Shown piece after piece: positions 36,457-44,406 of a stretch of DNA of 44,406 nucleotides. Where the stretch lies: positions 1-44,406 of the forward strand of contig NZ_JAQTZS010000026.1 in assembly GCF_028687635.1 (NCBI RefSeq). The letters are read 5' to 3'. The notes below the pieces were generated by a model. It had not been told where the DNA came from, ran no database searches, and saw only the letters and a list, made by a program, of their open reading frames with translations. The position numbers and the translations under genes were made by a program. How positions within the stretch are numbered: the first letter of the stretch is position 1; every line of letters starts with the position of its first letter. The stretch is from Malikia sp. (GTDB lineage: Bacteria > Pseudomonadota > Gammaproteobacteria > Burkholderiales > Burkholderiaceae_C).

Positions 36457-37362
36457 ATGCTGACCTTTCAACAAATCATCCTGAAACTGCAGGCCTACTG
36501 GGACGCCCAGGGCTGCGCGCTGCTGCAACCCTACGACATGGAAGTCGGCGCCGGCACCAGCCACACCGCGACCTTCCTGCGCGCGATCGGCCCCGAGCCC
36601 TGGAAAGCGGCCTATGTCCAGCCCAGCCGCCGGCCCAAGGACGGTCGCTATGGCGAGAACCCGAACCGCCTGCAGCATTACTACCAGTACCAGGTGGTGC
36701 TGAAGCCGGCACCGGCCAACATCCTGGAGCTGTACCTCGGCAGCCTGGAGGCGCTGGGTTTCGACCTGAAGAAGAACGACATCCGCTTCGTCGAGGACGA
36801 CTGGGAGAACCCGACCCTGGGCGCCTGGGGCCTGGGCTGGGAGGTCTGGCTCAACGGCATGGAGGTGACGCAGTTCACCTATTTCCAGCAGGTCGGCGGC
36901 ATCGACTGCAAGCCCGCCACCGGCGAGATCACCTATGGCCTGGAGCGGCTGGCCATGTACCTGCAGGGCGTCGACAACGTCTACAACCTGCAGTGGACCG
37001 ATACGCTGAAATACGGCGATGTCTACCACCAGAACGAGGTCGAGCAGTCGACCTACAACTTCGAGCATTCAGATGCCGATTTCCTGTTCACCGCCTTCAA
37101 CGCGCACGAGAAACAGGCCAAGTACCTGATGGAGCAGCAGCTTGCGCTGCCGGCCTACGAGCAGGTGCTGAAAGCGGCGCACAGCTTCAACCTGCTCGAC
37201 GCGCGTGGCGCGATCAGCGTGACCGAGCGCGCCGCCTACATCGGCCGCATCCGCAACCTGGCGCGCGCCGTGGCCCAGAGCTACTACGAGAGCCGCGAGC
37301 GGCTGGGCTTCCCGATGGCGCCGCGCGAGTGGGTGGCGCAGATGGATCGCAAGGCAGTCTGA
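36457..37362 (+). CDS. glyQ: glycyl-tRNA synthetase alpha subunit
   Basis: A 301-residue catalytic subunit of the bacterial alpha2beta2 glycyl-tRNA synthetase. The sequence is highly recognisable: [20 protein letters not shown] at the start, [30 protein letters not shown] and [17 protein letters not shown]. An in-frame ATG at 36433 would add eight residues; 36457 is preferred by homology. Its partner glyS should follow directly but is displaced 3.9 kb downstream by the restriction-modification gene, which starts 6 nt after the glyQ stop. Confidence 0.97.
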   Translation: MLTFQQIILKLQAYWDAQGCALLQPYDMEVGAGTSHTATFLRAIGPEPWKAAYVQPSRRPKDGRYGENPNRLQHYYQYQVVLKPAPANILELYLGSLEALGFDLKKNDIRFVEDDWENPTLGAWGLGWEVWLNGMEVTQFTYFQQVGGIDCKPATGEITYGLERLAMYLQGVDNVYNLQWTDTLKYGDVYHQNEVEQSTYNFEHSDADFLFTAFNAHEKQAKYLMEQQLALPAYEQVLKAAHSFNLLDARGAISVTERAAYIGRIRNLARAVAQSYYESRERLGFPMAPREWVAQMDRKAV

Positions 37363-37368
37363 GCTCCG

Positions 37369-40300
37369 ATGGTCAACGCCACGATCCAGGAGCTGTTTGA
37401 TTCTCCCTGGCTGGACAACAGCCTGCTGGATCATGGTTTTCTGCGCCAGAAACAGCGCGAGCTGGCCGATCAGCCGCTGCCCGAGGGCCTGGTCGAATGG
37501 CTGGAGGGTCACTTTCAGCCGGCCCGGCTCGCCGCCGGCAACGAGTCCCAGCTTGAAACGAGCTTCATCGCCCCCTTGCTCCAGCAGCTGGGCTGGTTCA
37601 GCGTGCCGCAGCAGGTCTTCACCGTGCAGGGCAAGCAGGCCAAGCCCGACTGGTGCCTGCTGCTGCAGCCCGAGCAGACCCAGGCGCTGATCGAGCAGGC
37701 CAGTGCCGGCCATCGCCTGATAGCAGCCATCTGCGAAGCCAAGGCCTGGGGCAAGCCGCTCGATACCGGCAAGGCCAACAAGGACAATCCGCATCACCAG
37801 TTGCAGGATTACCTCAGCACCTTGCGCGTGCGGTTCGGTTTCCTGACCAATGGCCGGCGTTGGCGGGTCTACGACACCGACCAGATCAGCGCCAGGAAAT
37901 CGTTCATCGAGTTTGACCTCGAACGCCTGCTGGCGCTGACGGACCCGGGCCAGAGGCGGCAGGCGCTGGCGCTGTTCGTTTTTTTCCTGAGCCGCGAGAC
38001 TTATCTGCCGCCGGCCGAGGCCGGACAGTCCAGCGCGATCGAGCGCACCCTGGCCGAATCGGGCGAGTTCGCGCTGGCGGTGGAGGACAACCTCAAGGCG
38101 GTGATCTACGGCTACAGCGGCGAGGAGTCGCTGTTCGAGATCATGGGGCAGGCGATCCACCGCGCCAACGCCCGCCACAAGGTGGAGCTGGGCGCGGTCT
38201 ACGAGAACAGCGTGATCCTGCTGTTTCGCCTGCTGTTCGTGGTCTATTTCGAGGACAAGAACCGCGAGTTGCTGGCCAGGCACCCGTTCTATCCGCGATA
38301 CAGCCTGCAGTCGCTTTACCTGCGGCTGCGTCAGGCCGGCCCCGAGCGCGGCCAGCTGCACGACGGCGTGTTTGCCCTCAAGCAGCTGTTCGAGATGCTC
38401 GACCGTGGCGCCGAGGACATCGATATTCCGCTGTTCAATGGCGGCCTGTTCGACCCGGCGCGCGCGCCGCTGCTGCTGACGCCCAAGATCTTCGACAACG
38501 CCACCCTGCTGGCGATACTGGAAAAGCTCCTGTTCAGGACGCATCGCGGCAACACCCTGTTCGATACCCGGCGCGATTTCAAGAACATGAGCGTGACCCA
38601 TCTGGGTCGCATCTATGAAGGCCTGCTGGAATTCCGCTTCGAGCGCGCGCTCGAAACCGCGACCTACCTCGAATACGAAAGCCACGCGACGCGCGGCAAG
38701 AGCGTCGAGGCCTATTTCGACGCCTATGACGCCGCTGGCGTGCGCCAGCAAAAGGGTTTCAAGGCGTTGCGCGAGTTCAGCGTCAAGCAGGGCGATGTCT
38801 ACCTCAAGAGCGCCAACAACTCGCGCAAGACCAGCGCGAGCTACTACACGCCCGCGTCGCTGTCCGAGCGCCTGGTCAAGGCCGGCATCGACCAGGCGCT
38901 GGCCAGTGGTCGCGCGCTGGCCGAGCTCAGGATCCTGGACAACGCCTGCGGCAGTGGGCATTTCCTGGTGCAGGCGCTCGACTACCTGACCGACCTGGCG
39001 CTGCGCAGCCTGGAGGCCGACGCCGAGCTGGCGCGGCTGGTGCGGGACGAGCGCGGCAAGATCGCCGCCCAGCTCGCCGCGCTGAACCTGCCTTACGAGC
39101 CCGACGACGCGCAGATCCTCAAGCGGGTGCTGCTCAAGCGCTGCATCTATGGCGTCGATCTGAACCCGTTCGCGGTCGAGCTCGCGCGGCTGAGCCTGTG
39201 GATGGACAGCTTCATCTTCGGCACGCCACTGTCGTTCATCGAGCACCATGTCCAGCATGGCAACGCGCTGATCGGCGCGACGGTGCAGGACTTCATCGAC
39301 TACAACGCGAGCGAGTCGCGGCAGAACGATCTGTTCGTCGATGACCTGCGCGGGCGCTTCGACGAACTGCGCGGCGTGATGCAGGAGCTCGACGCGATGC
39401 GCGACACCACCCCGGCCGAGGTGGCGCAGAGCAAGCGGCTCTGGAAGAGCATCGAGCCCCGGCTGCGGTTGCTGGGCCGCGCCCTGGGTTTCATCTCGAC
39501 CCGGCGCGTGCTGCTGGCCGAGGGGGATGCGGCGGCGGTGCGGGCGCTCGACAAGACGCCGAACCTGCTCGATCAGCTGTTCGACGAGGACCGGCGGCGC
39601 GGGTCCAAGGTGTCGCAACAGATCCAGGACTGTGCCGATCGCTACCATTTCTTCCATTACGAAGTGGCGTTTCCCGAGGCCTTCGCCAGCGAGCGCCCGG
39701 GCTTCGACGTGATCGTCGGCAATCCGCCCTGGGACAAGACCAAGTTCAGCGACACCGATTTCTTCCCGCAGTACCACAGCAACTACCGCGGCCTGAAGAA
39801 CAGCGAGAAGGCGGCGGTGCAGCGCCGGCTGCTGGAAAGCCCGCATGTCGCCGCCGCCCAAGAACGGGCGCAGCGCGAGATGGAAGCGCTCAACGCCTGC
39901 TACAAGGCTTCCTTGCCGCTGAACCGGGGCTCGGGCGACGGCAACCTGTTCCGCTTCTTCGTCGAGCGCAACCTGGGCCTGCTGGCGCCGGGTGGCAGCC
40001 TGAACTATGTGTTGCCGAGCGCGCTGATGTTCGAGGAGGGCTCGCAGGCGCTGCGCCAGCATCTGCTGACGCATTGCCGGATGCCGTTCTTCCACGGCTT
40101 CGAGAACAATCGGGGCATCTTTCCCGAGGTGCATCGCAGCTACAAGTTCGCGCTGATGCAGGTGGTCAACGCGCCGCCGGTCGCGGACGCGGTGATCGAC
40201 ACTGCCTTCTATCTGCTCGACGCCGCCGAGCTCGACGATCCGGCGCGCCATGTGCCGTATCCGCTGGCCGTGCTCAAGACCCTGTCGCCCCGGCAATGGG

Positions 40301-41244
40301 CGCTGATGGAGCTGCGCGACGCGGCCGACCTGCCGCTGCTGGCCAAGTGCTACGCGGCCTTCCCGCCCCTGTCGGCCGACTGGCTCGACTTCCGCAGCGA
40401 ACTGCACATGACCAGCGACAAGGACCTGTTCCTTGAGAGCGCGCGTCCCGGCTGTCTGCCGTTGTATCAGGGCCGGATGATCTGGCAATACAGCCACCGC
40501 TACGCCGATCCTGAATACTGGCTTGATCCGGCCGCCTTCGACAAACGCCTGCAGAGCAAGGAACTGCACCGCATGGCGCAGGATCTCGGCCTGCCCAAGG
40601 CCCTGGCCTACGCGCATTCCGAGGCGATCCGCTACGACCGCGACTATGTGCGACTGGGGTTCCGCGAGATCGCGCGCGACACCGATGAGCGCACCCTGAT
40701 CTTCGCGTTGCTGCCCAGGCATGTCGGCGCCGGCAACAAGGTGCCGGTCAACGTCCCCAAGCGCTACCAGTACGCCGACGACGGCCAGGTGTGGGCGCAA
40801 GCCGTCTCGCCGCTGCGCCTGCTGTTCGCGCTGGCCTGGTTCAACAGCCTGACGGTGGACTGGATGGCGCGTTTCATGATCCAGATCACGGTCAACCAGA
40901 CCTACCTGTATCGCCTGCCGCTGCCGCAGCCCGACGACGAGACGATCCTGCAAGACCCCGACTACCGCGCGCTGGCGCGCAACGCGCTGCGGCTGACGCT
41001 GGCGGCGGGCTGGGACGACTTCGCCGCCGATCTGGCGCCGCAGCTGGCCGCGCTGGGCGTGACGCGCCAGGACATCCCCGCCACGCCCAAGGCGCGGGAC
41101 AAGCTGCGCGCCGACACCGACCGGCGCGTCGCGCGACGCTATGGCGTGAGTGACGCCGAATTCCAGCGCCTGCTGGGCAGCTTCAAGGGCATGGCCAGCA
41201 AGCGGCCCGAATACCTGACACTCCTGCAAGCGGCGGAGACTTGA
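37369..41244 (+). CDS. type IIG-like restriction-modification enzyme (PD-(D/E)XK nuclease plus N6-adenine methyltransferase)
   Basis: A 1291-residue single-chain restriction-modification candidate. The N-terminal nuclease-like domain contains D94 (KPDW), E123-A-K125 (ICEAKAW) and Q144 (HHQLQDYL), which fits a PD-ExK site. A helical connector spans about 200-480. The gamma-class methyltransferase has motif I at 524-532 (DNACGSGHF) and motif IV NPPW at 785-788 (VGNPPWDKTKF). The last 400 or so residues probably hold the target recognition domain. No separate specificity, methylase or restriction gene is nearby. It may restrict, or be a methyltransferase-centred phage defence protein; BREX PglX is an alternative relative but would have partners. 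It sits between glyQ and glyS on the same strand. Confidence 0.85.
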   Translation: MVNATIQELFDSPWLDNSLLDHGFLRQKQRELADQPLPEGLVEWLEGHFQPARLAAGNESQLETSFIAPLLQQLGWFSVPQQVFTVQGKQAKPDWCLLLQPEQTQALIEQASAGHRLIAAICEAKAWGKPLDTGKANKDNPHHQLQDYLSTLRVRFGFLTNGRRWRVYDTDQISARKSFIEFDLERLLALTDPGQRRQALALFVFFLSRETYLPPAEAGQSSAIERTLAESGEFALAVEDNLKAVIYGYSGEESLFEIMGQAIHRANARHKVELGAVYENSVILLFRLLFVVYFEDKNRELLARHPFYPRYSLQSLYLRLRQAGPERGQLHDGVFALKQLFEMLDRGAEDIDIPLFNGGLFDPARAPLLLTPKIFDNATLLAILEKLLFRTHRGNTLFDTRRDFKNMSVTHLGRIYEGLLEFRFERALETATYLEYESHATRGKSVEAYFDAYDAAGVRQQKGFKALREFSVKQGDVYLKSANNSRKTSASYYTPASLSERLVKAGIDQALASGRALAELRILDNACGSGHFLVQALDYLTDLALRSLEADAELARLVRDERGKIAAQLAALNLPYEPDDAQILKRVLLKRCIYGVDLNPFAVELARLSLWMDSFIFGTPLSFIEHHVQHGNALIGATVQDFIDYNASESRQNDLFVDDLRGRFDELRGVMQELDAMRDTTPAEVAQSKRLWKSIEPRLRLLGRALGFISTRRVLLAEGDAAAVRALDKTPNLLDQLFDEDRRRGSKVSQQIQDCADRYHFFHYEVAFPEAFASERPGFDVIVGNPPWDKTKFSDTDFFPQYHSNYRGLKNSEKAAVQRRLLESPHVAAAQERAQREMEALNACYKASLPLNRGSGDGNLFRFFVERNLGLLAPGGSLNYVLPSALMFEEGSQALRQHLLTHCRMPFFHGFENNRGIFPEVHRSYKFALMQVVNAPPVADAVIDTAFYLLDAAELDDPARHVPYPLAVLKTLSPRQWALMELRDAADLPLLAKCYAAFPPLSADWLDFRSELHMTSDKDLFLESARPGCLPLYQGRMIWQYSHRYADPEYWLDPAAFDKRLQSKELHRMAQDLGLPKALAYAHSEAIRYDRDYVRLGFREIARDTDERTLIFALLPRHVGAGNKVPVNVPKRYQYADDGQVWAQAVSPLRLLFALAWFNSLTVDWMARFMIQITVNQTYLYRLPLPQPDDETILQDPDYRALARNALRLTLAAGWDDFAADLAPQLAALGVTRQDIPATPKARDKLRADTDRRVARRYGVSDAEFQRLLGSFKGMASKRPEYLTLLQAAET

Positions 41245-41299
41245 GCCAGCCGGCCCCGCATCCGCGAAAATCCCATCTGAATACCTACAGCACAAGCAT

Positions 41300-43474
41300 A
41301 TGACTACCAAAAACCTGCTGGTGGAGCTCTTCGTCGAGGAACTGCCGCCCAAAGCGCTGAAGAAACTGGGCGATGCCTTCGCCGGTGTCCTGTTCGAGCA
41401 GCTCAAGGCCCAGGGCCTGGCTGGCGCCGACTCCGCCGTGACGCCTTTTGCCTCGCCGCGCCGCCTGGCGGCCCATGTCAGCCATGTCTGGCTGAAAGCC
41501 GAGGACAAGGCGGTGCAGCTCAAGCTGATGCCGGCCTCGGTCGGCCTGACGGCCGACGGCCAGGCCACGCCCGCGCTGCTGAAGAAGCTGGCCGCACTGG
41601 GCGCCGATCTGTCGGACCCGGCCGTCGCCGTGGCCCAGCTCAAGCGCCAGGGCGAAGGCAAGGCCGAGGCGCTTTATTACGACAGCCTGGTGAGCGGCGT
41701 GACGCTCGACATCGGCCTGCAGAAGGCGCTCGACGAGGCGATTGCCAAGCTGCCGATCCCCAAGGTGATGAGCTACCAGCTCGAAACCGACTGCGAGCTG
41801 CCGGGCTGGAGCAGCGTCAACTTCGTGCGCCCGGCGCACGGCCTGGTCGCGCTGCATGGCTCCACCGTGGTGCCGGTCAAGGCGCTCGGCCTGACGGCGG
41901 GCAACCAGACCCAGGGTCACCGCTTCGAGGCGGCGGTCTCGCCGGTGCTGATCGCCGAGGCCGACGGCTACGCCGAGACCCTGCTGCGCGACGGTTCGGT
42001 GTTCGCCAGCTTTGGCGACCGCCGCTTCGCCATCGTGCAGCAGCTGGCGCAGGCGGCCGAGAAGCTCGGCCCCGGCTACGAGGTGCTGATGGACGAGGCG
42101 CTGCTCGACGAGGTCACCGGCCTGGTAGAGCGCCCGAACGTGCTGACCTGCAGCTTCGAGGCCGAATTCCTTGAGGTGCCGCAGGAATGCCTGATCCTGA
42201 CCATGAAGGCCAACCAGAAGTATTTCCCGCTGGTCGATACCCATGGCAAGCTGACCAACCAGTTCCTGGTGGTGAGCAACATCAGCCCGACCGACGCCAG
42301 CGCCGTGATTCAGGGCAACGAGCGGGTGGTGCGCCCGCGCCTGGCCGACGCCAAGTTCTTCTTCGACCAGGACCGCAAGAAGACGCTGGAGTCGCGCGTC
42401 GAGGGCCTGGCCAAGGTGGTTTATCACAACAAGCTCGGCACCCAGGGCGAGCGCAGCGAGCGGGTGCGGGCCATCGCTCATGCCATCGTCAACCAGCTGC
42501 GGATGGCCACGCTGCCGTTCACGGTCGATGACAAGGACCATTTCGACCTGCTCGACCTCAAGGCGCAGCAGGCCGCGCGCCTGGCCAAGACCGACCTGCT
42601 GACCGACATGGTCGGCGAGTTCCCCGAGCTGCAGGGCATCATGGGCGGCTACTACGCGCGCCACGAAGGCCTGCGCGACGGCGTCGCGATCGCGATCGAG
42701 GACCATTACAAGCCGCGCTTCGCGGGCGACGCGCTGCCGCGCAACCACACCGGCCTGGTGCTGGCGCTGGCCGACAAGCTGGAGACGCTGATCGGCCTGT
42801 TCGGCATCGGCCAGCTGCCGACTGGCGACAAGGACCCGTTCGCGCTGCGCCGCCATGCGCTGGGCGTGATTCGCATCCTGGCCGAGAAGCAGCTGCCGCT
42901 CGACCTGCCCGAGCTGCTGAAGGCCGCGGCCCAGCCGTTTGGCGAACTGATCACCGACCCGAGCGCGGCGCTGCTCGACTTCATGCTGGACCGCCTGGCC
43001 GTGAACCTGCGCGAGCAGGGCTACAGCGCGCAGGAAGTCGATGCGGTGCTGGCGCTCAAGCCGGCCCGCCTGGGCGAGATCGCCCGTCGCCTGGCCGCCG
43101 TGCGCGCCTTCGCCGCGCTGGCCGAGGCGCCGGCGCTGGCTGCCGCCAACAAGCGGGTCGGCAACATCCTCAAGAAGGCCGAGGGCGAGGTCAAGGCCGA
43201 GGTCAAGCCTGAGCTGCTGCGGGAGGCGGCCGAATCCGCGCTGGCCGCCGCGCTGGCCGAGGTGGCACCGGCTGCAGAAAAAGCCTTCGAGCAGGGCGAC
43301 TACACCGCCAGCCTGCAGGCGCTCGCCGCGCTCAAGGCCCCGGTCGATACCTTCTTCGACCAGGTCATGGTCAATGCCGACGATCCGGCGCTCAAGGCCA
43401 ACCGCCTGGGCCTGCTGGCCCAGCTGCACCAGGCGATGAACCGGGTGGCCGACCTGTCGCGCCTGGCGGCCTGA
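41300..43474 (+). CDS. glyS: glycyl-tRNA synthetase beta subunit
   Basis: A 724-residue tRNA-binding subunit. The start TTKNLLVELFVEELPPKALK is canonical, as are SPRRLAAHV, FVRPAHGLVALHG, RPRLADAKFFFDQDRK and the ALADKLETLIGLFGIG segment. The C-terminal DALR-like anticodon-binding domain includes VMVNADDPALKANRLGLL. It is normally adjacent to glyQ. Its stop overlaps the gmhB start (TGATG). Confidence 0.97.
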   Translation: MTTKNLLVELFVEELPPKALKKLGDAFAGVLFEQLKAQGLAGADSAVTPFASPRRLAAHVSHVWLKAEDKAVQLKLMPASVGLTADGQATPALLKKLAALGADLSDPAVAVAQLKRQGEGKAEALYYDSLVSGVTLDIGLQKALDEAIAKLPIPKVMSYQLETDCELPGWSSVNFVRPAHGLVALHGSTVVPVKALGLTAGNQTQGHRFEAAVSPVLIAEADGYAETLLRDGSVFASFGDRRFAIVQQLAQAAEKLGPGYEVLMDEALLDEVTGLVERPNVLTCSFEAEFLEVPQECLILTMKANQKYFPLVDTHGKLTNQFLVVSNISPTDASAVIQGNERVVRPRLADAKFFFDQDRKKTLESRVEGLAKVVYHNKLGTQGERSERVRAIAHAIVNQLRMATLPFTVDDKDHFDLLDLKAQQAARLAKTDLLTDMVGEFPELQGIMGGYYARHEGLRDGVAIAIEDHYKPRFAGDALPRNHTGLVLALADKLETLIGLFGIGQLPTGDKDPFALRRHALGVIRILAEKQLPLDLPELLKAAAQPFGELITDPSAALLDFMLDRLAVNLREQGYSAQEVDAVLALKPARLGEIARRLAAVRAFAALAEAPALAAANKRVGNILKKAEGEVKAEVKPELLREAAESALAAALAEVAPAAEKAFEQGDYTASLQALAALKAPVDTFFDQVMVNADDPALKANRLGLLAQLHQAMNRVADLSRLAA

Positions 43475-44049
43475 TGCGCATGCCAGCCGTGACCAAGCTG
43501 GTCGTGATCGACCGCGATGGCATCCTGAGCCAGGACCCGGAAGCCTATGTCCGTGGCTCCGAGGACTGGCAGCCGATTCCGGGCGCGCTGGAGGCGGTGG
43601 CGCGGCTGAACCAGGCCGGTTGGCGGGTCGTGATCGCGACCAACCAGGTCGGCATCGGGCGCGGCCTGTTCGATGTCGCGAGCTTCAACGCCTTCAACGC
43701 GCGCATGCTCAAGTCGCTGGCCGAGGTCGGCGCGCGCGTCGACGCGATCTTCTTCTGCCCCCATGCGCCCGAGGACGAATGCGGCTGCCGCAAGCCCGCG
43801 CCCGGCCTCTTCATCGAGATCGGCCAGCGCTTTGGCGTGCCGCTGGGGCAGGTACTGGCCGCGGGCGATTCGGTGCGCGACGCGTTGGCCGCCGACGCCG
43901 CCGGTTGCCAGCCGCATCTGATCCTGAGCGGCCAGTCGGCGGCCTACCGCGAGGGGGGCCTGCCCGAAGGCCTGCCGCCCGGCACCCGCGTGCACCGCGA
44001 CCTGCAGGCTTTCGCCGACTGGGCGCTGGCGCACGAACCACAGACCTGA
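43474..44049 (+). CDS. gmhB: D-glycero-beta-D-manno-heptose 1,7-bisphosphate 7-phosphatase
   Basis: A 191-residue HAD-superfamily phosphatase of ADP-heptose synthesis for LPS inner core. The nucleophile and acid/base are D13 and D15 (VIDRDG). A zinc loop is formed by C95, H97, C103 and C105 (CPHAPEDECGCRKP), with the conserved lysine K107. It overlaps glyS upstream and the acyltransferase downstream by one or a few bases, so all three are translationally coupled. An internal ATG at 43480 could be the start. Confidence 0.94.
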   Translation: MRMPAVTKLVVIDRDGILSQDPEAYVRGSEDWQPIPGALEAVARLNQAGWRVVIATNQVGIGRGLFDVASFNAFNARMLKSLAEVGARVDAIFFCPHAPEDECGCRKPAPGLFIEIGQRFGVPLGQVLAAGDSVRDALAADAAGCQPHLILSGQSAAYREGGLPEGLPPGTRVHRDLQAFADWALAHEPQT

Positions 44050-44406
44050 TGATGATTTCTGCTCTCCGTTCCTTGCTGCACCTGCTGTTCATGGCCGTCA
44101 CGGTGATCCCGTGGAGCCTGGCGGTGGTGCTGGCCCGTCCCTTCGCCAGCAAGACCAGCATCTACTGGATGTGCCAGCGCTGGCTCAAGCTGTCGGTCGA
44201 CAGCGCGCGCTGGATCATCGGCATCCGCTACCAGGTCTTGGGCCGCGAGCACCTGCCCCAGGGCAGTTCGGACCCGGCCGTGCTGCTGGTCAAGCACCAG
44301 TCGACCTGGGAGACCTTCGCGATGCCGGCCATCATGCCGCACCCGCTGGCCTATGTGTTCAAGAAGGAGCTGCTGCGCGTGCCCTTCTTCGGCTGGGCCA
44401 TCGGCA
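44049..44406 (+). CDS. plsC: 1-acyl-sn-glycerol-3-phosphate acyltransferase (PlsC family), 3' truncated by window end
   Basis: The first 119 or so residues of a membrane-bound lysophosphatidate acyltransferase. An N-terminal hydrophobic helix (LLHLLFMAVTVIPWSLAVVL) precedes the acyltransferase domain. The catalytic motif reads H83-QSTW-E88, an HX4E version of the usual HX4D, followed by FKKELLRVPFFGW. The first of two tandem ATGs overlaps the gmhB stop. The rest lies beyond the window. Confidence 0.88.
   Translation, partial: MMISALRSLLHLLFMAVTVIPWSLAVVLARPFASKTSIYWMCQRWLKLSVDSARWIIGIRYQVLGREHLPQGSSDPAVLLVKHQSTWETFAMPAIMPHPLAYVFKKELLRVPFFGWAIG

Noticed and set aside
37069-41661. A 1530-codon minus-strand open frame across the restriction-modification gene
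   Set aside because: It spans the ends of glyQ and glyS as well, its translation is biased and motif-free, and the plus strand encodes clear nuclease and methyltransferase motifs.

Overview
The window looks like a chromosome segment of a GC-rich betaproteobacterium, most likely of the order Burkholderiales. This rests on recognisable families and gene order, not on a database search. The pointers are the block hisB-hisH-hisA-hisF-hisI-hisE, then a DUF4870-like gene, a HIT gene, tatABC and an HtrA protease; petABC followed by sspA-sspB; dciA beside secA; and a PVWY Qo motif in cytochrome b. Nearly all of it is core metabolism, secretion and respiration, with a few accessory insertions.

Layout. 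1-6.1 kb is a signalling cluster: the 3' end of an unidentified gene, a single-domain response regulator, a large soluble hybrid histidine kinase (three PAS, HisKA, HATPase, two receiver domains, Hpt) and a PAS-HAMP-MCP chemoreceptor with a C-terminal zinc-binding CZB domain. 6.2-14.4 kb is histidine biosynthesis: hisC on the minus strand, then hisB-[IscB element]-hisH-hisA-mutarotase-hisF-hisI-hisE and two small genes on the plus strand. 14.5-17.5 kb carries tatABC, a convergent membrane-anchored HtrA/DegQ-type protease, and a small DUF3149-like membrane protein behind a perfect FNR-type site. 17.5-19.8 kb has a NIF3-family gene, pdxA and convergent mscL. 20-24 kb has the cytochrome bc1 operon petABC, sspA-sspB and tRNA-Thr(UGU). 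24.1-28 kb has an unidentified two-helix membrane protein, dciA and secA. 28-32 kb on the minus strand has a secreted S8 subtilase and sucCD. 32-36.4 kb has short-form argC, a GNAT acetyltransferase, corC/ybeX and lnt. 36.4-44.4 kb has glyQ, a 1291-residue type IIG-like restriction-modification enzyme, glyS, gmhB and a truncated plsC-type acyltransferase.

The most interesting item is at about 8.0-9.7 kb: an intact IscB (PLMP/RRXRR N-terminus, split RuvC, HNH) preceded by about 300 nt of non-coding DNA that folds into several GNRA-capped hairpins. The arrangement matches an omega-RNA (wRNA) guide RNA. The unit is bracketed by a nearly identical 20-nt hairpin at each end, has no transposase, and sits between hisB and hisH. 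A read-through his transcript would supply both guide RNA and nuclease, and the guide should derive from the hisB 3' flank.

A second accessory gene, the single-polypeptide restriction-modification enzyme, is wedged between the two subunit genes of glycyl-tRNA synthetase. In both cases an accessory nuclease gene sits inside an essential or biosynthetic operon in the same orientation, so host transcription probably drives it. Tat and Sec components occur together with likely clients: the Rieske protein has a twin-arginine signal, and the S8 protease and cytochrome c1 have Sec-type signals.
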